Source: Chloracidobacterium sp. UBA7659 (lineage in GTDB: Bacteria > Acidobacteriota > Blastocatellia > Pyrinomonadales > Pyrinomonadaceae). From it: a stretch of 16,430 bases of DNA. This document shows positions 1-6,441 of this stretch, piece after piece. The stretch is from the NCBI GenBank assembly GCA_002483395.1, contig DLHV01000014.1:12551-28980 (forward strand). The letters run 5' to 3'. Made by a program: the position numbers and the translations under genes. Within the stretch, counting starts at the first letter, position 1. Every line of letters begins with the position of its first letter. The notes beneath the pieces are model-generated. The model searched no databases. It saw only the letters and a list, made by a program, of their open reading frames with translations, and was not told where the DNA came from.

Positions 1-840
1 CCGTCGGGATCGGCCCGAGCCGATCTGCAGTTGATACAGCGTTCGGCGCAGAATTTTATCAACGCGCTGCGTCCTGGTGACCGAGTGTCGATCGTTGCGT
101 TCAAAACAGAGATCAAGGACAAGCGGGCAGGCCCGGTCAGCGAATTGGTCAGCGGGCTGACGGACGACCGGGCGGCACTTCGGTCGGCCTTGGAGCGCGT
201 GAATACGAGCAACGGAACGCCGTATTACGACGGGATTTTGAAAATCGTCGAAAACGTTTTCAAAGATCCGCCGCGATCCGAATTTCGAGGGCGACGTGCT
301 TTGGTCGCGTTGACGGACGGCGTCGACTCGACAAGCGCTTCCGATTTCGACGAGATAAAAGAGGCTCTCGAAAAGGCCGGTATTATCTGCTATTTCATTA
401 AGGTAAATACCCGCGAATACTTTGAACAGAATTTGCTCGGCGATTGTGAAGTTGCCATTCGTTTTTCCGCCGCACAGATCCGACGCTACTATAAGAAATT
501 TTCGCCTAATTCGAAAATCGAGAAGGCGGCCGATTTCTGTCAGCTTGGCGATTTTGAACGGCTGGCTGTCAGCAAGAAACTATACGAACTGGCCGACACG
601 GAGATGAATTTGCTTGCCAAGGCTTCGGGAGGGAAGGTGTTCCCGGTGGGCGATCTCAGCGAGGCACGTGTTGCCTTCAAAAGTGTTGCGGACGAGATCG
701 GTACAAAATACAGCCTTGGTTATTACTCGTCGAACGAAAAACACGACGGCACATACCGTAAAATAAAGGTCGCCGTCAAAGGACTACCGGCGGGGACACT
801 GATTAGGGCACGTGAGGGGTATACCGCTCCCGCGCGCTAG
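1..840 (+). CDS. VWA domain protein, Acidobacteria type (5' truncated by window edge)
   Basis: Frame 1 is open from base 1, so the gene starts outside the window; 279 residues are visible. The TTG at 31 is only an internal codon. The visible part fits the VWFA-related family common in Acidobacteria (TIGR03436-like). After the first helix comes RPGDRVSIVAF, then GTPYYDG at about residues 72-78 (the usual GTALYDA position) and LTDGVDSTS at about 104-112, the last metal-site segment of a VWA fold. The C-terminus has the family ending Y-x-LGYY...DGTYRKIKV...AREGY. The first MIDAS motif (DxSxS) lies at or just before the edge and cannot be checked. Proteins of this family are usually exported and of unknown role. 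A 45-residue charged insertion with tyrosines follows the LTDG strand. The stop codon overlaps the end of the convergent vapC. Family call is solid; function is unknown. Confidence 0.88.
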   Translation, partial: PSGSARADLQLIQRSAQNFINALRPGDRVSIVAFKTEIKDKRAGPVSELVSGLTDDRAALRSALERVNTSNGTPYYDGILKIVENVFKDPPRSEFRGRRALVALTDGVDSTSASDFDEIKEALEKAGIICYFIKVNTREYFEQNLLGDCEVAIRFSAAQIRRYYKKFSPNSKIEKAADFCQLGDFERLAVSKKLYELADTEMNLLAKASGGKVFPVGDLSEARVAFKSVADEIGTKYSLGYYSSNEKHDGTYRKIKVAVKGLPAGTLIRAREGYTAPAR

Positions 841-1217
841 CGGATTACTTCGACCCGGCATACATCGAGCGTCGCCCAATTTTTGTCTGCGGTGACCGCC
901 GTCGCTTTTTCTTGAATTGCTAATGCCAGGCACGCGCGGTCGCCGAGCGATAAGCCAAGATGTTTTGTTAAGGGACGCAGCTCGGCGGTCGTTATCGCCT
1001 GCTTTATGTCATAATCCACGATTCTCATGTTTAGACGAAAAAGCTGCTCAGACGCTTTCTCGACGCTTATGTCGTCCTGAACAAGTTTTGTCAGCGCTTC
1101 GGCGACATTTATCGTGGAGATGGATGACCGTTCAAGGAGATTGTCCACCTTCTGCCAACCCGTTTCGAGAAAAATCAGGGCGAGAACGGCCGACGCATCG
1201 AGAACATATTTATTCAT
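837..1217 (-). CDS. vapC: VapC-like PIN-domain ribonuclease toxin
   Basis: A 126-residue PIN-domain protein, the usual length for VapC toxins, which are Mg2+-dependent RNases that cleave tRNA or rRNA when freed from their antitoxin. The four acidic active-site residues are visible in order: D7 in YVLDASAVLAL, E40 in INVAEAL, D93 in LSLGDRACLALA and D111 in VTADKNW. The toxin therefore looks catalytically intact. Its ATG lies inside the end of the upstream vapB gene: the two overlap by 8 bases (ATGAATAA, 1210-1217), which suggests translational coupling. Its TAG stop shares a CTAG tetranucleotide with the TAG stop of the convergent VWA gene, so each strand uses the same four bases to stop. Expression is probably from the vapB promoter. 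The subgroup and the RNA target cannot be told from sequence alone. Confidence 0.92.
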   Translation of the reverse strand: MNKYVLDASAVLALIFLETGWQKVDNLLERSSISTINVAEALTKLVQDDISVEKASEQLFRLNMRIVDYDIKQAITTAELRPLTKHLGLSLGDRACLALAIQEKATAVTADKNWATLDVCRVEVIR

Positions 1218-1467
1218 CTCGGGCAGCCTCTTCCCGGCGTTCCTTTAGAAACTCGTCAACGATGGAGCGTCCAGGCGGAACGTGCTTACGCGCCAACGTC
1301 TGGAGTCGCCTGAGGGCCTCGCGACCGGTCATGATGCGAAGTTCGTTATCTTCGACTTCCAAAGTGACGTTTTCACCGATGCGAATATCCAGAGCCTCGC
1401 GAATCTTAGCCGGAATGACGATACGACCGCCCTCGGCTACTTTGGTTCTAACCATCAAATTACTCAT
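1210..1467 (-). CDS. vapB: VapB-like antitoxin, AbrB/SpoVT (swapped-hairpin) DNA-binding domain
   Basis: An 85-residue antitoxin. The N-terminus MVRTKVAEGGRIVIPAKIRE is a textbook AbrB/MazE/SpoVT swapped-hairpin DNA-binding domain (VxxGGRIVIPxxIRxxLxI). The C-terminal RSIVDEFLKERREEAARDE is a charged helix of the kind that wraps the toxin. I start at the ATG at 1467 because GAGG lies five bases upstream on the minus strand. The frame stays open to an ATG at 1512, but the extra 15 residues precede no conserved sequence and would run over the inverted repeat. A second ATG (1455) directly before VRTK is also possible. The gene overlaps vapC by 8 bases. Such antitoxins bind the toxin and repress their own operon; here the likely site is the inverted repeat just upstream. 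Confidence 0.9.
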   Translation of the reverse strand: MSNLMVRTKVAEGGRIVIPAKIREALDIRIGENVTLEVEDNELRIMTGREALRRLQTLARKHVPPGRSIVDEFLKERREEAARDE

Positions 1468-1478
1468 AAGGACCTCGT

Positions 1479-1504
1479 CATGGCAGACAACCATGATTTG
1501 CCAT
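1479..1504. promoter_or_regulatory. Candidate VapB(C) operator between vapB and deoB
   Basis: Nested inverted repeats lie directly before the vapB start: ATGGCA (1480-1485) pairs with TGCCAT (1499-1504), and CATGG (1479-1483) pairs with CCATG (1491-1495). VapBC complexes usually autoregulate through inverted repeats at this position. The right arm also overlaps the proposed -35 box of deoB, so toxin-antitoxin autoregulation could affect deoB. The symmetry is directly visible; the operator role is inference. Confidence 0.45.
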
Positions 1505-1527
1505 ATTACCACAAAATGTCGTAAAAT
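1498..1527 (+). promoter_or_regulatory. Candidate sigma-70 type promoter of deoB
   Basis: TTGCCA (1498-1503) and TAAAAT (1522-1527) are separated by 18 bases, a fair match to -35 and -10 boxes. Transcription would begin about seven bases after the -10, at or beside the deoB ATG at 1534. This would give a leaderless mRNA, in keeping with the lack of a Shine-Dalgarno sequence before that ATG. Sequence match only. Confidence 0.4.
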
Positions 1528-1533
1528 AAAAAC

Positions 1534-2709
1534 ATGGCAAAAATCTTAAACCGCATCTGTCTGGTGGTTCTTGACAGCGCAGGGATCGGTGAAATGCCGG
1601 ATGCGGCCGATTGGGGTGATGCCGGTGCCGATACGCTCGGTCACATTTTGGAATCGCGTAAGGTTAATTTGCCGAATCTGCAGCGGCTAGGTTTGGGTAA
1701 TATTCGTCCGCTTGCCGATCTCCCGGCTATTAACGATCCTATCGGCAGTTATGGTAAATGCACGCTCAAATCGAACGGCAAGGATACGACGACAGGGCAT
1801 TGGGAAATAGCCGGAATCATACTAAAGAAGGCATTTCCGACGTTTCCGAATGGTTTCCCGCCGCGAATTATCGATGATTTTGTCTCGAAGGCCGCGGTTC
1901 CCGGTGTGTTGGGAAATTATCCGGCGAGCGGGACTGAAATTATCAAGGAACTAGGCGAAGAGCATGTCCGAACTGGTAAACCGATCGTTTACACCTCGGC
2001 GGATTCCGTATTTCAGATCGCCGCCCACGAAGAGATCATTCCGATCGACCGCCTATACGAAATATGCGAGATCGCGCGTCGTATTTTGGATAGCGAAGAC
2101 AAAGTGGGACGCGTGATCGCCCGTCCGTTTCTCGGCTCGACCGCCGAGAATTTCAAACGGACCGAAAACCGACATGATTACGCAGTGCCTCCGCCAAGCG
2201 ATAATCTTCTACCGCTGCTGAAAGACAACGGCCTTGACGTCGTCTGTATCGGCAAGATCGCCTCGATCTACGATTCGATGGGCGTCACCGAGGACCTTAC
2301 CGCCAAGAACAACGAACAGACGATCGACCAGACAATAAACGCATTAAACGCCGATTCGCGCGGGCTGATCTTCAGCAACCTGGTAGATTTCGACATGCTC
2401 TACGGCCACCGCCGCGACACCGAAGGCTATGCGAAGGCCCTCGAACACTTTGATTCGCGCCTCCCGGAGATCTTCGACGCAATGCGACCCGACGACCTGC
2501 TCATCCTTACCGCCGACCACGGCAACGACCCAACAAAAGAAGGCTCCGACCACACCCGGGAATACGTCCCACTGCTTGTTTACAGTCGCAACGCTCGTCC
2601 TGGCGTTAATCTCGGTACACGCCAATCGCTCTCGGACATCGGTCAGACAATCGCGGAGAACTTCGGCCTCAGGATCGCGGACGGGGTGAGCTTTTTGGGC
2701 GCGATCTAA
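1534..2709 (+). CDS. deoB: Phosphopentomutase
   Basis: A cytosolic Mn2+ enzyme of the alkaline phosphatase superfamily that interconverts (deoxy)ribose 1-phosphate and 5-phosphate in nucleoside salvage. At 391 residues it has the normal length for DeoB. Visible family motifs: VVLDSAGIGEMPDA with metal ligand D14; GKDTTTGHWE, where T85 matches the phosphorylated threonine of characterised bacterial DeoB; YTSADSVFQIAAHE with D157; VDFDMLYGHRRD with D287 and H292; LTADHGNDPT with D328 and H329; and SDHTREYVPLLVY with H340. All expected catalytic residues are present, so it should be active. The ATG at 1534 has no clear Shine-Dalgarno sequence, and a promoter-like pair places the transcript start at the ATG. 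No other nucleoside catabolic gene is adjacent. The gene is divergent from vapBC. Confidence 0.97.
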   Translation: MAKILNRICLVVLDSAGIGEMPDAADWGDAGADTLGHILESRKVNLPNLQRLGLGNIRPLADLPAINDPIGSYGKCTLKSNGKDTTTGHWEIAGIILKKAFPTFPNGFPPRIIDDFVSKAAVPGVLGNYPASGTEIIKELGEEHVRTGKPIVYTSADSVFQIAAHEEIIPIDRLYEICEIARRILDSEDKVGRVIARPFLGSTAENFKRTENRHDYAVPPPSDNLLPLLKDNGLDVVCIGKIASIYDSMGVTEDLTAKNNEQTIDQTINALNADSRGLIFSNLVDFDMLYGHRRDTEGYAKALEHFDSRLPEIFDAMRPDDLLILTADHGNDPTKEGSDHTREYVPLLVYSRNARPGVNLGTRQSLSDIGQTIAENFGLRIADGVSFLGAI

Positions 2710-2710
2710 A

Positions 2711-2764
2711 CGCGCATGTCGGGCTTTGCCCGTCTATTTGCGGAAAAGCTCCCGGAGGCCGTCT
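2711..2764 (-). repeat. REP-like palindromic element, diverged inverted copy
   Basis: Read on the minus strand this stretch gives CTCCGG..., GCTTTTCCGCAAATAGA and then the hairpin CGGGC-AAA-GCCCG (2720-2732). The order and core match the two plus-strand copies near 3082-3128 and 3974-4020 (CTCCGG, CTTTCCGCA, ATAG, then a GC-rich hairpin). It begins two bases after the deoB stop, so it would lie in the 3' end of the deoB transcript and could act as a terminator or stabilising hairpin. This copy has lost the long GGAAAGG/CCTTTCC stem. Confidence 0.6.
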
Positions 2765-2780
2765 CGAAACCACTCGCATC

Positions 2781-2968
2781 GGCTCCGTAGGAGCCAAATG
2801 TTTGTAGAAACGAACATATAAAGTTATTCTGAACCCCTTTAGGGGCGACAGTAACTTGAATCACTTGAATCACTTGAATCACTTGAATCACCTCAATAAC
2901 ATGCCGCTCCTATGGAGCTTGTCCCAATGTCGTGCCTCGGCACTACAAACATGTCGCTCCTCCGGAGC
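2781..2968. repeat. Row of short perfect hairpins in gene-free DNA
   Basis: Five to six compact palindromes sit in a row: GGCTCC-GTA-GGAGCC (2781-2795), GTTT-GTAG-AAAC (2800-2811), CCCC-TTTA-GGGG (2834-2845), GCTCC-TAT-GGAGC (2906-2918), GTGCC-TC-GGCAC (2932-2943) and GCTCC-TCC-GGAGC (2956-2968). The last three begin about 25 bases apart and are joined by related linkers containing CAATGTCG or AACATGTCG. No credible ORF crosses them. From memory, such GGAGC-type palindromes are scattered through Blastocatellia and related genomes. Role unknown. Confidence 0.6.
2854..2889. repeat. 9-bp tandem repeat, four perfect copies
   Basis: The unit ACTTGAATC occurs four times in exact tandem from 2854 to 2889, followed by a degenerate fifth unit (ACCTCAATA). 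Because 9 is a multiple of 3, every frame through it reads as a repeated tripeptide, producing spurious ORFs on both strands. The array lies inside the hairpin row, between the CCCC/GGGG hairpin and the GCTCC hairpins. It looks like a slippage-prone microsatellite. Confidence 0.85.
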
Positions 2969-3029
2969 TAAGACGAACTCCATGAGTTTTGAGACATCTT
3001 CCTCCGCTTTTCCTAAATGGTCTCCCTCT

Positions 3030-3129
3030 TTTGGTGGCTCCGCCGCAGTGCGGCGGCGAGCCGCAGGAATCACGTAGCGATCTCCGGAAAGGCAAGCCTT
3101 TCCGCAAATAGAGCGGCAGAGCCGCAGAC
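3030..3129 (+). repeat. REP-like palindromic element, copy 1
   Basis: A composite of three hairpins: CCGCCGC-AGT-GCGGCGG (3040-3056); CGGAAAGGC-AA-GCCTTTCCG (3085-3104, a perfect 9-bp stem); and GCGGC-AGA-GCCGC (3113-3125). The segment from CTCCGG to GCCGCA (3082-3126) is matched almost base for base by copy 2 at 3974-4018. The preceding GCCGCAGGAATCACGTAGCGA also resembles GCCGCAAGAGTTAGTTAGCGA of copy 2. The element ends about seven bases before the zinc-finger gene start and occupies the place where its ribosome-binding site should be. Confidence 0.8.
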
Positions 3130-3133
3130 TGTG

Positions 3134-3382
3134 ATGACCAGGGAAGTTAATAGATTCACTTGTGATCAATGTGGAAAACTCGGTGCGAGGATCATTCACG
3201 TCAGCCGAAGCTATGGAAAAGGCGCCGATCTATTGGTGATCGAGAATGTTCCGATCGTATCGTGTCCGCACTGCGGTGAAAGTTACCTTACCGCCGCAAC
3301 ACTTCGTGAGATCGATAACATAAAACGCAACCGCTCAAAGATCGCTTCAACGCGCCCTGTACCGGTTGCTGCATTTGCCTAA
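3134..3382 (+). CDS. YgiT/MqsA-type zinc-finger protein (possible orphan antitoxin)
   Basis: An 82-residue protein with the YgiT-type zinc-binding fold found at the N-terminus of MqsA antitoxins. CDQC (C10, C13) and CPHC (C44, C47) would hold the zinc; between them comes the typical beta-strand segment, ending in VIENVPIVSCPHCGESYLT. A helix (LREIDNIKRNR) follows, and the C-terminal helix-turn-helix of full MqsA is absent, so this is the short form. I start at ATG 3134, which falls just before the conserved part; GTG 3131 is an alternative. The frame continues upstream to 3017, but that part is only the palindromic repeat. Short YgiT proteins normally follow a small toxin gene (often DUF4258). 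None is present here, so this may be the survivor of a broken pair. No Shine-Dalgarno sequence is seen, so expression is uncertain. Confidence 0.78.
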   Translation: MTREVNRFTCDQCGKLGARIIHVSRSYGKGADLLVIENVPIVSCPHCGESYLTAATLREIDNIKRNRSKIASTRPVPVAAFA

Positions 3383-3529
3383 ATATCGCAGACGGTATGA
3401 GATTTCTACGGGCGTTCCAATTTGTCCCCAAAATCGTTCCTCTTCGTCTCACTTCGTTCCATTGAGCCAATTTTCGCGACTATTTAAGTATTGTAAATAC
3501 AATAGTTACAAGACCGCTGTCTCACTTAA

Positions 3530-3706
3530 ATGTCGAAAGTGGGACGGGTTAAGTATCCTGAATACAACGGTTTACAGCCGAAAATCGTCCCATTTTGTGT
3601 TTTTACACTACTTAAGTGGAACGATCCGCGTCCCAAACCGGCCCCGGAAGCTGCCATTGGCGCGGACGATATTATTTCGGCAAGGTCCGTTCCGCCCGCT
3701 GGATAA
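3530..3706 (+). CDS. Possible small ORF, 58 codons, unknown
   Basis: From ATG 3530 to TAA 3704-3706 the frame encodes 58 residues beginning MSKVGRVKYPEYNG and ending in a proline/alanine-rich tail (PRPKPAPEAA...) closing with RSVPPAG. The composition is more protein-like than the other frames here, which are arginine- or cysteine-rich. Against it: a TAA stop lies directly before the ATG, no Shine-Dalgarno sequence is visible, and the ORF spans one copy of the local imperfect DNA duplication. I do not recognise the product. It may be a real small protein, the remnant of a longer gene, or chance. Confidence 0.22.
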   Translation: MSKVGRVKYPEYNGLQPKIVPFCVFTLLKWNDPRPKPAPEAAIGADDIISARSVPPAG

Positions 3707-3906
3707 ATAATTTTCAAACAACATAATATGCACAGCCTGGCCGTGTGCGTCAGTGCGATATCATTGCATAGATGCAACAAAATGCAAGAGGGTTTAATGT
3801 AGCCGCGCGATTGGCATATATTCAGATGATTTAAGTGATTTCAGCGGAAATTTATACTTTTAGAATTGCATCAAACAATAGTTTATCCAGCTCTGCTCCA
3901 GTCGAT

Positions 3907-4020
3907 GTGCGGAAAAACGCAGCTTTTCCGAAAGACCCACCCGGCGGCGTAGCCGCAAGAGTTAGTTAGCGAACTCCGGAAAGGTAAGCCTTTCCGCACA
4001 TAGGGCGGCACAGCCGCAAA
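3907..4020 (+). repeat. REP-like palindromic element, copy 2
   Basis: Starts with hairpin CGGAAAA-N7-TTTTCCG (3910-3930), then GCGGC-GTA-GCCGC near 3945-3956, then CGGAAAGG-TAAG-CCTTTCCG (3977-3996), then GCGGC-ACA-GCCGC (4005-4017). From 3974 to 4018 it differs from copy 1 at only a few positions. Several differences are in loops (AGA to ACA) or leave the stem paired, as expected if the hairpins matter. It lies upstream of the broken methyltransferase gene. Confidence 0.8.
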
Positions 4021-4116
4021 GACCGTTCACTCAGATTCCAGTGAATGCACCTCATGTTCAACTCTGAACTCTTGCCAGTCGGAAACGCAAGGTGTTAATC
4101 TTTCGTTGCATATCCC

Positions 4117-5219
4117 ATGAATACCCTTTATTACGGCGATAATATGAATATCCTGCGGCGATATATCAAAGACGAGTCCGTTGATCTGATCTATCGCCGC
4201 CTAACGGACGGCATTGGATGTACGACCAATTCGAAATAGATCGGCTACTTGAGGAGAAGCGAATCGTTTTCAATCGCAACGGCGTTCCGCGATTGAAGAA
4301 TATCGTGCCCCATGAGTTGGCGATTTCGGTTAACGACGTATGGATCGATATCGACCCGATAAACTCTGCGGCTCAGGAACGCCTTGGTTATCCAACACAA
4401 AAGCCCGTCGCGCTACTTGAGCGCATCATTCAAGCTTCGTCCAACGAAGGTGATATTGTTCTCGATCCATTTGCCGGATGTGGGACAACCATTGCCGCGG
4501 CGCAAAAATTGAATCGGCAATGGATCGGAATTGATGTTACGCAGCTTTCAATTGCGCTGTTGAAGAACCGCCTCGAAGGAAACTTTGGGTTGCTGCCTAC
4601 GGGCAGAAACGCGAGTGTGAACGAGCGTGCCTCTTCGACAGCCGAAAGCAGCACGCTCCCTGACGGTCGCGTTTCCGCCCGTGAAGGCTATCAGGTCATC
4701 GGCGAGCCGGAAGATCTACACGATGCCAAACAGCTTGCGACAGAGAACCGCTACCAGTTTCAATACTGGGCGTTGTCGCTGATTCAGGCCTGGCCATTGG
4801 GCGGGCAGACCGACGGGCGAACCGGCAAGAAAGGTTCGGACAAAGGCATCGACGGCATAAAGGTTTTCACCGACGACAATTCCGGCAAGGCAAAACGCGT
4901 CATTGTCCAGGTGAAAAGCGGCGGTGTCAAATCCGGCGACATTCGCGATCTAGTCGGCACCATCGACCGTGAATCAGCAGCAATAGGCGTGTTCCTGACA
5001 CTCGAAAAACCAACATCCCACATGCTGAACGAAGCCGCCTCCGCAGGCTTTTTCCACTCCGACGGCTGGCACAAGGATTACCCCAGAATCCAAATTCTAA
5101 CCATCAAAGAACTCCTCTCCGGAAAACAAGTAGACATGCCGCCGTCGGGAATAACATTCAAGCAGGCGGAAAAAATATCGTCAGATAATGCTGATCAAGG
5201 AGCGCTGAGCTTTGACTAG
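4117..5219 (+). pseudogene. DNA methyltransferase-Mrr-like nuclease fusion, internally deleted
   Basis: ATG 4117 begins MNTLYYGDNMNILRRYIKDE followed by SVDLIY, the standard start of a site-specific (adenine-type) DNA methyltransferase, which should continue LDPPFNS. Instead, at about 4195 it runs into sequence in another frame, reading NGRHWMYDQFEIDRLL...NGVPRLKN, which belongs to the middle of such enzymes. The DPPF catalytic motif and a few hundred intervening bases are gone and the frame is shifted. Downstream the ORF from 4218 (333 residues) is intact: ERLGYPTQKPVALLERII, the SAM-binding motif DPFAGCGTT (83-91), then from about residue 155 a restriction-endonuclease-like domain with GIDG (D212) and QVK (Q231-K233), the D-QxK pattern of Mrr-type nucleases. 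The methyltransferase must be dead; the nuclease half could still be made from an internal start. The GGDEF gene follows after 12 bases. Confidence 0.85.
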
Positions 5220-5231
5220 CTCGAGATAGCT

Positions 5232-6389
5232 ATGGATCAACACGTAGCCTTTGACTCAATATTTCCGGGTCAGGAATTTAGATTGGACAACGGTGCTTTC
5301 TCCCGTAAGCCTTGCGATTATGGGAAAAGTCCCAAGTTTTGTTATCCTTATCGCGATATGGCCCCTGCTTTGCCTCACAACGAAGAAGCCCGGTTAGCCG
5401 CGCTTCGGGAATACGAACGGCTCGACACAGCCGACATACGCGAATACGACGATATTACGTTGCTTGCCTCGCAAGTGTGCGGCGTCCCGTTTGCCTCGAT
5501 CTCGCTGGTCGATGAAACCAGCCAACGCTTCAAGTCGCCGGTCGGTTTTCAGATCGACGAAACTCCGCGTGATGCCGCGTTTTGCTCGTACGCGATTCTC
5601 GATACTCAACGGGTTCTGGTAGTGAAAGACGCAATGACCGATAATCGGTTCGTGGAAAACCCGCTCGTGTCCGGCCAAACGAAATTTCGGTTTTATGCTG
5701 GAGCGCCGATTTTGACGCAAGACGACCTTGCTATTGGGACGTTGTGCGTCTTTGACAAGGTGCCGCAGGAATTGACCGGCCTACAGCTTGGAGCGTTGAG
5801 GGCACTTGCCCGTCAGCTTAGCGTGAGGATCGAATTACGACGCACAACCGAGCTTCTGAGACAGGCGAACGACGAACTAAGAGATCTTTCACTTACGGAC
5901 GAGTTGACCGGCCTTTACAACCGGCGAGGCTTCTACCTGCATGCCGAGCAGCAGGTAAAGCTCTTTCGCTCACGGGAATCCGACCGCAGTTTGTGGCTGA
6001 TGTTAGGAGACATGGACGGCCTCAAACAGATCAACGATCAATACGGCCATATCGAAGGATCGGCCGCGATTAAAAAGACCGCGGAAATCCTGGTGCATAC
6101 CTTTCGCGACGCCGATATTTTGGCACGTCCCGGCGGCGACGAATTCACGGTCCTTATCCTGAACACCTTAGACGAGGTTGCTGAGAAAATTCCAAAACGT
6201 CTGGACGAGAACTTCGACAAACATAACGCCGAAAGCGGCAAAACCTATGAACTTGCCATGAGCATAGGCCTGGTAAAGATCGAGTATGACGAAGAAACAA
6301 CTATTCCGGAGATGGTCAGAGCGGCCGATGCGGCGATGTATACAAATAAACGACAGCGAAAAGCAGATCGATCCGCCCTCTCTGAATAA
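5232..6389 (+). CDS. GAF-GGDEF diguanylate cyclase
   Basis: Makes the second messenger cyclic di-GMP from two GTP. A GAF sensor domain covers about residues 70-200, opening with EYDDITLLASQVCGVPFASI and typical of the GAF family that begins NEEARLAALREYERLDT. A short helix (ELLRQANDELRDLS) links it to the GGDEF domain at about 220-378, with DELTGLYNRRGF, GDMDGLKQIND (metal ligand D260/D262 region), GHIEG, and the active site ARPGGDEF (GGDEF at 301-305). RDAD (292-295), five residues before GGDEF, is an intact RxxD inhibitory site, so product inhibition is expected. No membrane segment is seen, so it should be a soluble enzyme. Start is uncertain: ATG 5232 is the longest, but family similarity begins at M43 (ATG 5358) and neither has a good Shine-Dalgarno. 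The signal sensed by the GAF domain is unknown. Confidence 0.93.
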   Translation: MDQHVAFDSIFPGQEFRLDNGAFSRKPCDYGKSPKFCYPYRDMAPALPHNEEARLAALREYERLDTADIREYDDITLLASQVCGVPFASISLVDETSQRFKSPVGFQIDETPRDAAFCSYAILDTQRVLVVKDAMTDNRFVENPLVSGQTKFRFYAGAPILTQDDLAIGTLCVFDKVPQELTGLQLGALRALARQLSVRIELRRTTELLRQANDELRDLSLTDELTGLYNRRGFYLHAEQQVKLFRSRESDRSLWLMLGDMDGLKQINDQYGHIEGSAAIKKTAEILVHTFRDADILARPGGDEFTVLILNTLDEVAEKIPKRLDENFDKHNAESGKTYELAMSIGLVKIEYDEETTIPEMVRAADAAMYTNKRQRKADRSALSE

Positions 6390-6441
6390 TTTTCGTGCGG
6401 ACAATTCTACGTTCCCAAACTGACCTCAATCCGAAACGATT

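Larger units (their letters stand above)
3383..4116. other. Gene-poor stretch with scattered inverted repeats
   Basis: No recognisable gene lies here. It holds one doubtful 58-codon ORF, REP-like copy 2, and several isolated dyads: TATTGTA-AA-TACAATA (3489-3504), TTGCAT-AG-ATGCAA (3764-3777) and TTCACT-N8-AGTGAA (4026-4045). TGGGACG (3540-3546) and CGTCCCA (3586-3592) form a wider inverted pair. A segment at 3484-3515 is loosely repeated 65 bases downstream (TTAAGTAT...AATACAA in both). The left part is notably AT-rich compared with the neighbouring genes. The dyads could be binding sites for regulators or relics of mobile DNA; nothing decides between these. Confidence 0.5.

Noticed and set aside
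1468..1512. Longer vapB start at the ATG ending at 1512
   Set aside because: The shorter start at 1467 has a Shine-Dalgarno sequence and the extra residues overlap the operator-like dyad and match nothing in the AbrB domain.
917..1549. Plus-strand ORF of 210 codons opposite vapBC
   Set aside because: Arginine/serine-rich antisense shadow of two well-supported minus-strand genes.
2781..2968. Possible CRISPR array
   Set aside because: The repeated pieces are 9-15 bases, the palindromes differ from each other, there are no uniform spacers and no cas genes.
2706..3199. ORFs on both strands across the tandem and palindromic repeats (for example 2706-2891 and 2888-3199, minus)
   Set aside because: Their residues are translations of the 9-bp repeat (IQV units) and hairpins; no family resemblance and no start signals.
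5251..5284. Promoter-like TTGACT ... TAGATT before the second GGDEF start
   Set aside because: The spacer is 22 bases, too long for a normal sigma-70 promoter; no other supporting signal.
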